This document shows, one piece after another, positions 17,281 to 24,894 of a stretch of 64,000 nucleotides of DNA. How positions within the stretch are numbered: position 1 is the first letter of the stretch; each line of letters opens with the position of its first letter. Under the pieces are notes generated by a model. That model was given only the letters and a program-made list of their open reading frames with translations. It made no database searches and was not told where the DNA came from. A program made the translations under genes and the position numbers. Source of the DNA: Olivibacter sp. XZL3. GTDB lineage: Bacteria; Bacteroidota; Bacteroidia; Sphingobacteriales; Sphingobacteriaceae. The DNA lies in contig NZ_SBJH01000008.1 of the NCBI RefSeq assembly GCF_004368405.1, positions 124,001 to 188,000 on the forward strand. Reading direction: 5' to 3'.

Positions 17281-18477
17281 CTAATTCACCACCGGCAAGC
17301 TATAATAGCTACTTTTTGGAGCTGTTTGTTCGAATTGGTAGTCGTGATAATCAGTGACTACATTATATAGGGTATCACGTTCGATCGGATGGCGCCCCAC
17401 TTGTTTAATAAGCTCCACTAATTGCTGCGTAGTCATTGCCGGATTTTGCTCTTCGGCACCCGCCATCGAATAAATTTTGGTGGTGTCATCTAAGGTTCCA
17501 TCGATATCATCCACACCGAAACCTAGGGATAGCTGCGCTGTATCCCTACTGATCATGGCCCAGTAGGCTTTTATATGTTGGAAGTTGTCTAAATAGATCC
17601 GTGCAATCGCGTAATTCCTTAGATCTTCAATCACAGAAACTTCAGGAATGTGCGACATTTGATTGTCTTTGTTTCTGAATTTAAGTGGAATAAATGTTTG
17701 GAAGCCGCCGGTCTTATCCTGCAATTGTCGCAACCGCTCCATATGGTCTATACGGTGATGAAATCCTTCGATATGACCATACAGCATTGTGGCATTGGAG
17801 TGCATACCCAGCTTATGCCATTCCTCATGGATGGCAAGCCATTGCTCAGCGTTGCATTTGTCTTTAGCGATCTGCTCTCTTATTTCAGGATGAAAAATCT
17901 CTGCTCCGCCTCCAGGCATAGATTCCAGTCCCGCGTCTTTCATCATGCGCATACCGGTGGCATAATCTACTTTTGCCTTTTTAAAAATATAGTGGTATTC
18001 AACAGGCGTCAACGCTTTGACATGCAATTGCGGACGATGTTTTTTTATAGCCGAAAATAAATCCATATAGAATTGCATATTGTATTGCGGGAGGACCCCT
18101 CCTACTATGTGCACTTCTGTAACCGGTTCATCGTCATATTTTTTGATTGTCGCCAGCATCTCCTCCATGGTTGCTTCCCAACCCTCGGATCGTTCTTTAA
18201 TTAATCTGGAATAAGAACAGAATTTGCAGTCATATACGCAGAGGTTTGTGGGCTCAATATGGAAATTCCGGTTGAAATATGTGTAATTACCATTCTTCTT
18301 TTCCCGGATATAATTGGCCAGCACACCGAGGTATCCCAATTCGCCCTTCTCATAAAGCGTTACCCCCTCTTCAAAGCTTATGCGTTTATTTTCAAGAACT
18401 TTTAGCGCTATCTTTTTCAAATCTGCATCCAAGCGGGGGTTGTTAATGACTAATTTTAAGCTGTTGTCTGCTTCCAT
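17281..18477 (-). CDS. mqnE: Aminofutalosine synthase MqnE (radical SAM)
   Basis: Joins the MqnA product to SAM-derived adenosine, giving aminodeoxyfutalosine in menaquinone synthesis. It is 398 aa from the ATG at 18477; the frame could start 7 codons earlier at a TTG but the ATG fits the family. The radical SAM cluster motif is CVYDCKFCSY (CxxxCxxC, about residue 80). Further family segments are VHIVGGVLPQYNMQFY, MPGGGAEIFHPEIREQI and TMLYGHIEG. It is followed after 148 nt by the phosphatase and mqnA; that gap holds only word-like decayed repeats such as ACTTATAACCTACAACTCC. Confidence 0.93.
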   Translation of the reverse strand: MEADNSLKLVINNPRLDADLKKIALKVLENKRISFEEGVTLYEKGELGYLGVLANYIREKKNGNYTYFNRNFHIEPTNLCVYDCKFCSYSRLIKERSEGWEATMEEMLATIKKYDDEPVTEVHIVGGVLPQYNMQFYMDLFSAIKKHRPQLHVKALTPVEYHYIFKKAKVDYATGMRMMKDAGLESMPGGGAEIFHPEIREQIAKDKCNAEQWLAIHEEWHKLGMHSNATMLYGHIEGFHHRIDHMERLRQLQDKTGGFQTFIPLKFRNKDNQMSHIPEVSVIEDLRNYAIARIYLDNFQHIKAYWAMISRDTAQLSLGFGVDDIDGTLDDTTKIYSMAGAEEQNPAMTTQQLVELIKQVGRHPIERDTLYNVVTDYHDYQFEQTAPKSSYYSLPVVN

Positions 18478-18739
18478 ACGCGAATATCTTACGGGCAAAC
18501 TTAGATAAAGTTGGGGGGATATGCAAGCTTGTAACCGTCTCGTTAACGTAAGATTTTAGGTTATGGGGCTTAAGATCTAGGCGGTGTGTACGGCATTATA
18601 GCGTAGGTGTCAGTTACAACTTAGAAGTTAAAACTTAAACAAACAATTTTTAGAACTTATTTGTTGTATTCTTGGAAAGATAACGGTATATTTATTCGAC
18701 GAATTACAACTGCCCTCTTTCGTTCTAATTTCTTAAGTT

Positions 18740-19279
18740 ATGGATACACTAAAGGTAGAGCCCATCGTTTTGCGTAAACTAACCATCGAAGACGCAGAAA
18801 TTTTCAACAACATCTACATCAGACCGGATCTGTTTTGGAAGATTAATGTCAATGATGAGGTTGGCGATGAAACGGCCGAAGAGTTCACGAAAAGGATGCT
18901 CTGGCTTTGTAAATTTATTTACACCATTCGCTTGAGAAATGAACCCGGTAAAGTGATCGGTTGCTGCGTGTTATATAATTGGAACAAAAAGAAAAAGGAA
19001 ATTTATTTTGGCGGGTCCCTTGTACCTGAATATTGGGGAAAGGGAATTATGCCTGCCGCCTTTAACCAGATGGTCGAGATGGCTAAATATTGCTTGGGCG
19101 CGTCCTTCATTAAAATCTGCATCAACAAAGACAACCAGCCGGCCACCCGAATGGTAGAGAAATTGGGCTTTTTCAACGCGTTAAAGGAAGAAAACTTTGT
19201 AACGTACTCGCGTCCGGTCGACTTACCACCCTCCACCGCTAAACTTATTCATAAGGACGGGTTTCAACAAGCTATTTAA
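18740..19279 (+). CDS. GNAT-family N-acetyltransferase (RimJ/RimL-like)
   Basis: A 179-aa acetyl-CoA-dependent acetyltransferase. It begins with LKVEPIVLRKLTIEDAEIFNNIYI, has the beta strands GKVIGCCVLYNW and EIYFGGSLVPEYWGKGIMPAAF (an acetyl-CoA pyrophosphate-binding turn of QxxGxG/A type, here YWGKGIM), and ends with INKDNQPATRMVEKLGF, the usual RimJ/RimL-type NxxSxxVxEKxGF region. Acceptor unknown: it may act on protein N-termini or small amines. It stands alone between mqnE and the methionine operon. The preceding 260 nt (18478-18739) hold no gene, only repeat-like words. Confidence 0.85.
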   Translation: MDTLKVEPIVLRKLTIEDAEIFNNIYIRPDLFWKINVNDEVGDETAEEFTKRMLWLCKFIYTIRLRNEPGKVIGCCVLYNWNKKKKEIYFGGSLVPEYWGKGIMPAAFNQMVEMAKYCLGASFIKICINKDNQPATRMVEKLGFFNALKEENFVTYSRPVDLPPSTAKLIHKDGFQQAI

Positions 19280-19540
19280 TGTAAAGAATAGTTAGTAGTA
19301 AACATAAGGCATAAATATAGGCTAGGAATATTGATACCTGACACCAAAAACAGAACCAAGACAGGAAGTCTTGATACCTGATACTTAATACCACTTTGAG
19401 TGGATGATATTTGATAGTAGATAATAAGACATAAGACATTAGGACAAGAAGTCTTGATGTCTGACACCAAAAACAGAGCAGTCTAAAGCCAACTATTCAC
19501 TATTAACAGCTTCGCTAATTCACTACCTTATCCTTTTGCT
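19280..19540. repeat. Non-coding region of imperfect word-like repeats
   Basis: Sequence built from recurring short words: CTTGATACCTGA, ATAAGACATAAGACATTAGG, and a 16-nt direct repeat TGACACCAAAAACAGA present twice (near 19339 and 19462), each time after AGTCTTGAT or TTGATACC. It has no coding frame of interest and is unrelated to the riboswitch downstream. Similar word-like filler appears in other gaps of this window (10.0, 17.2, 32.8, 48.4, 61.4 and 63.1 kb). Confidence 0.6.
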
Positions 19541-19556
19541 TTTTGCAACTGAAAGT

Positions 19557-19586
19557 TTTGCGCAATAAAAATAAAGTGTATATTTG
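19557..19586 (+). promoter_or_regulatory. Promoter of the methionine operon
   Basis: TTTG (19557-19560), 18 nt, TATATTTG (19579-19586): a full match to both Bacteroidota promoter boxes. Transcription would start about 19589, some 45 nt before the SAM riboswitch. This is the best promoter in the window. Confidence 0.75.
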
Positions 19587-19634
19587 CGCCATACATTTCA
19601 ATAATGTATTGATCAATTCCTCTTAAAAAGAGTC

Positions 19635-19747
19635 TTGATTTATAAAGAAGTGGCGAGAGACCGGCTCTAAGACCCACTGGCAACCATCCGAAGCGATTGG
19701 AAAAGGTGCCAAATCCTGTCCCAAATAAATGGGAGCATATAAATTGA
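19635..19747 (+). ncRNA. SAM-I (S-box) riboswitch
   Basis: S-adenosylmethionine-binding leader that turns down methionine genes when SAM is plentiful. Conserved core pieces seen in order: GGCGAGAGACCGGC, the AAGACCCACTGGCAACC segment, and AAAGGTGCCAAATCCTG. P1 is a 10-bp helix between TTGATTTATA (19635-19644) and TATAAATTGA (19738-19747) with two G-U pairs; a small P4 is CCC-AAATAAAT-GGG. No T-tailed terminator hairpin lies right after P1. Instead an ORF starts 7 nt downstream, so control may act on translation start or through later attenuation. Confidence 0.9.
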
Positions 19748-19754
19748 ATAAGAC

Positions 19755-19889
19755 ATGAAATCACATTCAACTAGTAGCACAGTCAAGTCTGGTATAGCGT
19801 TTAGCCAGCAGGCATTCAATCAAATCTCTGTCAGCAAAGGGCAATCGCCGACCTATATGTATTGCTCTGGGATGCGTATGTGCTGTTAG
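19755..19889 (+). CDS. 44-codon ORF ending in Cys/Met residues, putative leader peptide
   Basis: ATG at 19755, TAG at 19887-19889. The peptide begins MKSHSTSSTV and ends MYCSGMRMCC, so 6 of its last 10 residues are Cys or Met. It begins 7 nt after the SAM-I P1 helix and lies in front of methionine genes. Cysteine-rich leader peptides controlling sulfur genes by ribosome stalling are known in actinobacteria, and this ORF has the same logic: low charged Cys-tRNA would stall ribosomes at the end. Downstream ATATACA/TGTATAT (19920-19942) forms a 7-bp hairpin that could be part of a switch. Translation is not proven; the ORF could be chance. Confidence 0.55.
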   Translation: MKSHSTSSTVKSGIAFSQQAFNQISVSKGQSPTYMYCSGMRMCC

Positions 19890-19998
19890 AAAGAAATCTC
19901 TTTTTTTCTTAATGCTAATATATACAACCTTCTGATGTATATTCTTTCATACGTTTAGGCTCATAAATAAGTGGTTAATACATTATAAGAAATATCGA

Positions 19999-20193
19999 AT
20001 GTCAACAAAAAATCTAAAATTTCACGCCTTAAAAGCGCCTTCGGCCGCAACCCATCAACAGCTTTTGAAGGAAGAGCAGTTGGCCGCAGGTGTGACGCCT
20101 ATAAGTCTGCGTATAGCAGTAGGTATAGGACATATAGACGATATAATTGCCGATTTACAACAAGCTTTCGATATAAGATCAAGTAGAAATTAA
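19999..20193 (+). pseudogene. metY: Internally deleted O-acetylhomoserine sulfhydrylase (metY start plus tail)
   Basis: A 64-codon frame that joins the first residues of MetY (MSTKNLKF, as many full-length MetY proteins begin) to about its last 55 residues ([18 protein letters not shown], then [14 protein letters not shown]). Normal MetY is about 430 aa; roughly 360 residues are gone, including the PLP-binding lysine, so it cannot be a PLP enzyme. The join is in frame. Differences from the usual tail ([10 protein letters not shown] where RLSVGIEHIDD is expected) suggest decay. It sits in the normal metY position, 23 nt before metX and behind the SAM riboswitch. A recent small protein with a new role is possible but less likely. 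Confidence 0.8.
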
Positions 20194-20216
20194 ACGGCGC
20201 GTGAGCGCTTTAATAT

Positions 20217-21275
20217 ATGAGTATCCATAAATTCAACTATAATAAAACCTTTCGGTTTGAAAACGGAAAACGATTAAAAGGTCTACAAATAGCCTACCAT
20301 ACCTACGGACGTCTGAATACCCGAAAAGATAATGTGGTATGGGTTTGTCATGCATTGACGGCTAACTCCGACGTATTTGACTGGTGGCCTGGGTTATTTG
20401 GCGAAAAGGATTTGTTCAATCCACAAGAACATTTTATTATTTGCGCCAATATTATAGGATCACATTATGGCAGCACCAGTCCCTTAAGCATTGATCCGAG
20501 CACGGATCAGCCTTACTACCTTTCTTTTCCGCAGTTCTCTATCCGCGACCTCGTTGCTGCTCATGAGCTGTTAGCACAAGAATTGGGCATCGGTAAGATT
20601 AAAGTGCTGATTGGTGGCTCGCTAGGCGGGCAACAGGCTATGGAGTGGGCTATTAGCCATCCCGATCGAATTGAAAGTCTCATTCTGCTGGCTACCAATG
20701 CGCAACACTCCCCTTGGGGAATTGCCTTCAATGAGAGTCAGCGCCTAGCCATTAGTGCGGATCGTACTTTCTTCGCGAACAAAGCCGACGGCGGTGCTAA
20801 GGGTTTAAAGGTAGCCCGCAGCATTGCGCTACTCTCTTACAGAACTTATGAGACCTATGGTGCCACTCAACTAGAAAATTCGGACGAAAAAGTCGATGAT
20901 TATCGTGCTTCTTCCTACCAAAACTACCAAGGCGAGAAATTGGTCAAACGGTTTAACGCTTATAGTTATTGGTTTTTGAGCAAAGCGATGGATGCCCACA
21001 ATGTCGGCAGAGGAAGGAATGGTGCGCAACAAGCGTTGCAAACGATACGAGCGAAAACCTTGGTGATAGGTGTTAGCAGCGACTTGCTGTTTCCCTTAGA
21101 CGAGCAACAGTTTTTGGCCAAACATATTCGGAACGCGAAATTCGCAGCTATCAATTCTTTTTATGGACACGACGGCTTTCTTATCGAGACAAAGCAGATC
21201 AGCAAGGAAATAGCTGCTTTTTTGAAAGAAAATCATTCCAATAGACTGAATGAGATATTACAACCACATAGTTAA
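20217..21275 (+). CDS. metX: Homoserine O-acetyltransferase
   Basis: Activates homoserine with an acyl group from acyl-CoA for methionine synthesis. 352 aa, alpha/beta-hydrolase fold, cytoplasmic. Seen: TYGRLNTRKDNVVWVCHALTANSD, the nucleophile elbow GGSLGGQQAMEW (Ser about residue 141), RTYETYGATQ, SYQNYQGEKLVKRFNAYSYW and the C-terminal YGHDGFLIE with the catalytic His. Acetyl versus succinyl specificity cannot be decided from family membership alone, but a metY remnant alongside suggests acetyl. The gene lies 23 nt after the metY remnant and 31 nt before hom, under the SAM riboswitch. Confidence 0.93.
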   Translation: MSIHKFNYNKTFRFENGKRLKGLQIAYHTYGRLNTRKDNVVWVCHALTANSDVFDWWPGLFGEKDLFNPQEHFIICANIIGSHYGSTSPLSIDPSTDQPYYLSFPQFSIRDLVAAHELLAQELGIGKIKVLIGGSLGGQQAMEWAISHPDRIESLILLATNAQHSPWGIAFNESQRLAISADRTFFANKADGGAKGLKVARSIALLSYRTYETYGATQLENSDEKVDDYRASSYQNYQGEKLVKRFNAYSYWFLSKAMDAHNVGRGRNGAQQALQTIRAKTLVIGVSSDLLFPLDEQQFLAKHIRNAKFAAINSFYGHDGFLIETKQISKEIAAFLKENHSNRLNEILQPHS

Positions 21276-21306
21276 AATATATACATAGAGAAGATCTAAC
21301 ACAACA

Positions 21307-22488
21307 ATGAGTAAAAAGCTTACACTAGGATTGTTTGGCTTTGGTGTAGTAGGCCAAGGCTTGTACGATATCATTAAAACCAAAAAGCTAAACCTGGAAA
21401 TTAAACGTTTCGCCATCAAAAATCCAGAGAAGAAGAGAACGCTGCCTTTGGATTTATTCACGACAAAGGCAGATGATCTATTAGAGGATACGGAAATTAA
21501 CACCATCGTAGAGTTGATCGACGATGCCGAGGCGGCTTTTGATATTGTCTCCAAAGCTTTAAAGAATGGTAAAAATGTGGTTTCCGCCAATAAAAAAATG
21601 ATCGCTACGCATTTGGAGGAACTTGTGGACATTCAACAGCAATATGGCACGAGTCTCTTATACGAAGGCGCTGTATGCGGTAGTATTCCTATTATCCGCA
21701 ATTTGGAAGAATACTATGATAATGAACTTTTACATTCTGTGTCGGGGATTTTCAACGGATCATCGAATTACATCTTATCCAAAATTTTTAACGAACACAT
21801 GGATTATGATACCGCTTTGAAACAAGCCCAGCTTTTAGGTTTCGCAGAAACGGATCCAACACTAGATGTAGGCGGCTTTGATGCGAAGTTTAAATTGGCT
21901 ATCGTGGCTTCACATGCATATGGATTATACGTTAAGCCGGAAGAGATTCTCAATATCGGTATCGATCAGTTATCAGACTACGATATTCGTTTTGCCAGGG
22001 AAAAGAATTACAAAATCAAGTTGGTGCCAACGGCTCGCGAAATTGGTAATGAAAAGGTCATCCTTTACGTCATACCAAAGTTTGTAAACGAAAAGAGCAT
22101 CCTTTATTCGGTGGAGAACGAGTACAACGGGGTGGTGGTTCAAGCGGCTTTTGCCGATCAGCAATTTTTCTATGGCAAAGGGGCGGGAGGACATCCAACG
22201 GGATCTGCGGTCCTTTCCGATATCGCTGCCTTAAGGTATGACTATCGTTACGAGTATAAAAAGCACTTGGAAGCAACCCAACTAAGCCATAGCAACAACC
22301 ATAAGATTACGGTCTACTTACGTTATAATGACGAGACCATTTTGGAAAAACTGAACTTTATCAAAGTATCCGAAAGACATTATGCCCGCGAGTTTAAATA
22401 CATCATCGGTGAAATCAATCTTGAGTCGTTGATTGCTAATAAAGCTTTGTTGGCGCAGGATAAGAGTTTTGTGGTGGAGATGCCATAA
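21307..22488 (+). CDS. hom: Homoserine dehydrogenase
   Basis: Reduces aspartate semialdehyde to homoserine, the branch point to methionine and threonine. 393 aa. The Rossmann fold starts LTLGLFGFGVVGQGLYDII, with the NAD(P)-site segment KNGKNVVSANKKMIA; catalytic-domain segments are YEGAVCGSIPIIRNL, GIFNGSSNYILSKI and AETDPTLDVGGFDAKFKLAI; GKGAGGHPTGSAVLSDI closes the core. There is no fused aspartokinase domain, so it is a stand-alone enzyme. Last gene of the SAM-regulated operon; a long stem-loop lies just after its stop. Confidence 0.94.
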   Translation: MSKKLTLGLFGFGVVGQGLYDIIKTKKLNLEIKRFAIKNPEKKRTLPLDLFTTKADDLLEDTEINTIVELIDDAEAAFDIVSKALKNGKNVVSANKKMIATHLEELVDIQQQYGTSLLYEGAVCGSIPIIRNLEEYYDNELLHSVSGIFNGSSNYILSKIFNEHMDYDTALKQAQLLGFAETDPTLDVGGFDAKFKLAIVASHAYGLYVKPEEILNIGIDQLSDYDIRFAREKNYKIKLVPTAREIGNEKVILYVIPKFVNEKSILYSVENEYNGVVVQAAFADQQFFYGKGAGGHPTGSAVLSDIAALRYDYRYEYKKHLEATQLSHSNNHKITVYLRYNDETILEKLNFIKVSERHYAREFKYIIGEINLESLIANKALLAQDKSFVVEMP

Positions 22489-22494
22489 GAAAGC

Positions 22495-22559
22495 TGCACG
22501 GGCAGGAGCGGCGGAGCGCAACAATCTTACATTCATGTGCTACTGAAGCTGCTCGTGCA
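22495..22559. terminator. Stem-loop between convergent hom and the flavoprotein gene
   Basis: TGCACGGGCAG (22495-22505) pairs with CTGCTCGTGCA (22549-22559): 11 bp with one G-U, around a 43-nt loop. It lies between two convergent stops. No T tract follows on either strand, so a role in termination or 3'-end protection is inferred from position. Confidence 0.4.
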
Positions 22560-22565
22560 ACTAAT

Positions 22566-23762
22566 TTAGAGATGCTGCGCGATTACGTATCCACTTGCCC
22601 AGGCCCATTGAAAGTTATAGCCTCCGAGCCAACCGGTGACGTCCACGCATTCACCACCGAAGAAAAGTCCTTCACATTTTTTTGACTCCAGGCTTTTCGG
22701 CAAGAGTTCGTCTGTGTTGACGCCTCCTCGCATGACCTCAGCCTTATCATAGCCTTTGCTGCCAGCGGGTTTAACTTCAAAGCGGTGAATCACCTGTTCC
22801 ATGTATTTTACTTCCTGTTTGCCGATAGACGCAACTTTCTTATCGACGGGTAGAAATTTGCCTAATGCTTCCGTGAACTTCTTAGTAAAATGATCCTGCA
22901 ACAGCTGTGAAAGCAAACGCTTCCCTCCTCTTTCCCGTTCTTGTTGGATTAATTGAGCAATGCGTTGCTTCGGTAGCAGGTCAATCCAAATCAGCTCGCT
23001 AGGGTTCCAGTAAGAGGAGATTTGCAGGATGGCAGGGCCACTGAGGCCCCAGTGTGTAAATAAAATATTCTCCTCGAAGCTTATGCGATTGTTCCAAACC
23101 CGACTAAAAATCGAATTGCCGGCTAAAGCACTGAACCACTCGGCGCCCTTTCCGGTGATCGTTAATGGAACAAGGGCCGGTGCGGTGGCGGTCACATCTA
23201 AACCAAACTGTTTCGCTATCCGGAGGGAAAAATCACTCGCGCCGAGCTTAGCGACCGGCAAGCCACCGCTGGCCATGACCACCTTAGGCGCTTCAAGCGT
23301 TTCCAGTCGGTCCTTGTGATTAAATGTAACCTGAAAAGTTCCAGAGCCAGGGTTCTTTTCGATCGCTTTCACTTCTGCCTGCAGAAACACCTCTTGCCCT
23401 AATTCTTTGAGTAGGCGTTCAAAGGCAGCAACGATATCCTTGGCTTTGTTAGAAGTAGGGAATAATTGGCCGAGTGTTTTCTCTTGCCCGATGATACCCT
23501 GCTGTTCAAAAAACTGGATGGTATCATCCACCGTCCACTGATTTAGCGTTGCGATGGAAAAGTGCTTGTTTTCGGAAATGAAATTCGTGGGCGATGCATA
23601 TAAATTGGTATAGTTGCAGCGGCCTCCTCCCGAGATCAGTATTTTGGCGCCTAGCTTATCGTTTCGCTCCAAGATCGCTACTCGTTTACCGAGGTAGCCT
23701 GCCTGCACAGCACACATGAGGCCGCAAGCCCCTCCTCCTATAATTAATGCGTCATAATTCAT
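22566..23762 (-). CDS. NAD(P)/FAD-dependent oxidoreductase, HI0933/BaiN family
   Basis: A flavoprotein of 398 aa. FAD-binding starts at YDALIIGGGACGLMCAVQAGYLGKRVAILERND and continues with KILISGGGRCNYTN, a signature of the HI0933 family. LFTHWGLSGPAILQIS and the C-terminal GLFFGGECVDVTGWLGGYNFQWAWASGYVIAQ are also family hallmarks. BaiN in gut clostridia acts in bile-acid conversion, but most members, including this one, have no proven reaction. Its ATG overlaps the stop of the Gfo/Idh/MocA gene by 4 nt, so the two are translationally coupled. Confidence 0.9.
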   Translation of the reverse strand: MNYDALIIGGGACGLMCAVQAGYLGKRVAILERNDKLGAKILISGGGRCNYTNLYASPTNFISENKHFSIATLNQWTVDDTIQFFEQQGIIGQEKTLGQLFPTSNKAKDIVAAFERLLKELGQEVFLQAEVKAIEKNPGSGTFQVTFNHKDRLETLEAPKVVMASGGLPVAKLGASDFSLRIAKQFGLDVTATAPALVPLTITGKGAEWFSALAGNSIFSRVWNNRISFEENILFTHWGLSGPAILQISSYWNPSELIWIDLLPKQRIAQLIQQERERGGKRLLSQLLQDHFTKKFTEALGKFLPVDKKVASIGKQEVKYMEQVIHRFEVKPAGSKGYDKAEVMRGGVNTDELLPKSLESKKCEGLFFGGECVDVTGWLGGYNFQWAWASGYVIAQHL

Positions 23763-24814
23763 TCGACGAGCATTACACGTTTTTCTTCCCAGCTTTTTTC
23801 GGCCAATTGCAGCAAGTAAATCACATCCCGGGCCTGCTCCGCGGTTACGGCCAATTCAGTTTTTTTTAGGATGGCATCACGAACATTTTCGTAATAACCT
23901 GGATAATTTCCCTTTTGGCTGGGAATCTTTCTTCGGTTTTCCGGTTCTTCAGCTGTTGTGTTGAGGATGCCCCATATTTCTTCCGGTTCTTCGCCCCAAT
24001 TTGGTAAGTCGGCCGGTGTTTTTCCCTCCCGAAGCGCCGCTTCCTGCGGATCGACCCCCGGTTTTATAAAGGCACCTTCGGTTCCATATAATGCGAAGCG
24101 TGGGGTGGGTTCTTTTATCAACATACTGCCCTTTAAGGACACCTTCAATTGCGGGTAATAAAACAATACTTCGAAGTCGTCGACCGCCCCTACACCTTCC
24201 CTCATTTTTCTCAACGAGGCAAAAAGGCTATGTGGTTTACCGAATAACTGTAAAGTCTGATCTATTAAGTGGGCACCGAGGTCAAACCAGATACCCGAGC
24301 CCGGTAAATCATCTTCACGCCAAGCGCTCGGGCGCAGGTAATTACGAAAGCGGTCGTAGCGGATTTCCATCGTCACCAATCGCCCCAGTTCGCCGCTCGC
24401 AATCACATCCTTTACGGTAAGGTAGTCGCTGTGCCAACGGGCGCTGTGAAAGACGGACAATAATTTACCTTGATTTTTTGCCAACGCGATCAGTTCGTCT
24501 GCTTCGTCCACCGTATTAGTGAACGGTTTTTCTACCACTACATGTTTACCCGCTGATAAAGCCGCTTTAGTAAGGCTAAAATGTACGTCATTAGAGCTAG
24601 CAATGATTACTAAGTCAATCTGCTTATCGTTAAAGATATCCCGAACATCTGTTACAATCGCGGCATCTGGATACTTTGTACGTAAAATAGACTGCTGTTC
24701 ACTGCGGCGGGCGTAAACTTTATAAAGTTTTAAGCCGGTTACCGAGCTTATAAGAGGAGCATGAAGCACTTGTCCTGCCATGCCAAAACCGATCAATCCT
24801 ACATTGAGTTGCAT
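23759..24814 (-). CDS. Gfo/Idh/MocA family oxidoreductase
   Basis: NAD(P)-dependent sugar or inositol-type dehydrogenase, 351 aa, cytoplasmic. The Rossmann start is LNVGLIGFGMAGQVLHAPLI; VVVEKPFTNTVDEADELI carries the conserved EKP lysine, and IWFDLGAHLIDQTLQLFG the C-terminal catalytic region. The acceptor is unknown. First gene of a two-gene unit with the HI0933 flavoprotein (4-nt overlap); whether they act in one pathway is not known. A strong terminator for the preceding gene separates it from the YncE-like lipoprotein. Confidence 0.9.
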   Translation of the reverse strand: MQLNVGLIGFGMAGQVLHAPLISSVTGLKLYKVYARRSEQQSILRTKYPDAAIVTDVRDIFNDKQIDLVIIASSNDVHFSLTKAALSAGKHVVVEKPFTNTVDEADELIALAKNQGKLLSVFHSARWHSDYLTVKDVIASGELGRLVTMEIRYDRFRNYLRPSAWREDDLPGSGIWFDLGAHLIDQTLQLFGKPHSLFASLRKMREGVGAVDDFEVLFYYPQLKVSLKGSMLIKEPTPRFALYGTEGAFIKPGVDPQEAALREGKTPADLPNWGEEPEEIWGILNTTAEEPENRRKIPSQKGNYPGYYENVRDAILKKTELAVTAEQARDVIYLLQLAEKSWEEKRVMLVE

Positions 24815-24845
24815 GGGAGACGAAGATAGGGAATTGAGGAGAAAT

Positions 24846-24878
24846 AAAAAATTCCGGCATAGCTAGCCGGAATTTTTT
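24846..24878 (-). terminator. Rho-independent terminator of the YncE-like lipoprotein gene
   Basis: A perfect 13-bp stem (24846-24858 with 24866-24878) around loop ATAGCTA. Read on the minus strand, it follows the lipoprotein stop by 16 nt and its 3' arm ends in six T. The symmetry means it could also work on the plus strand. Confidence 0.85.
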
Positions 24879-24894
24879 ATTATTAGTGTTTAAT

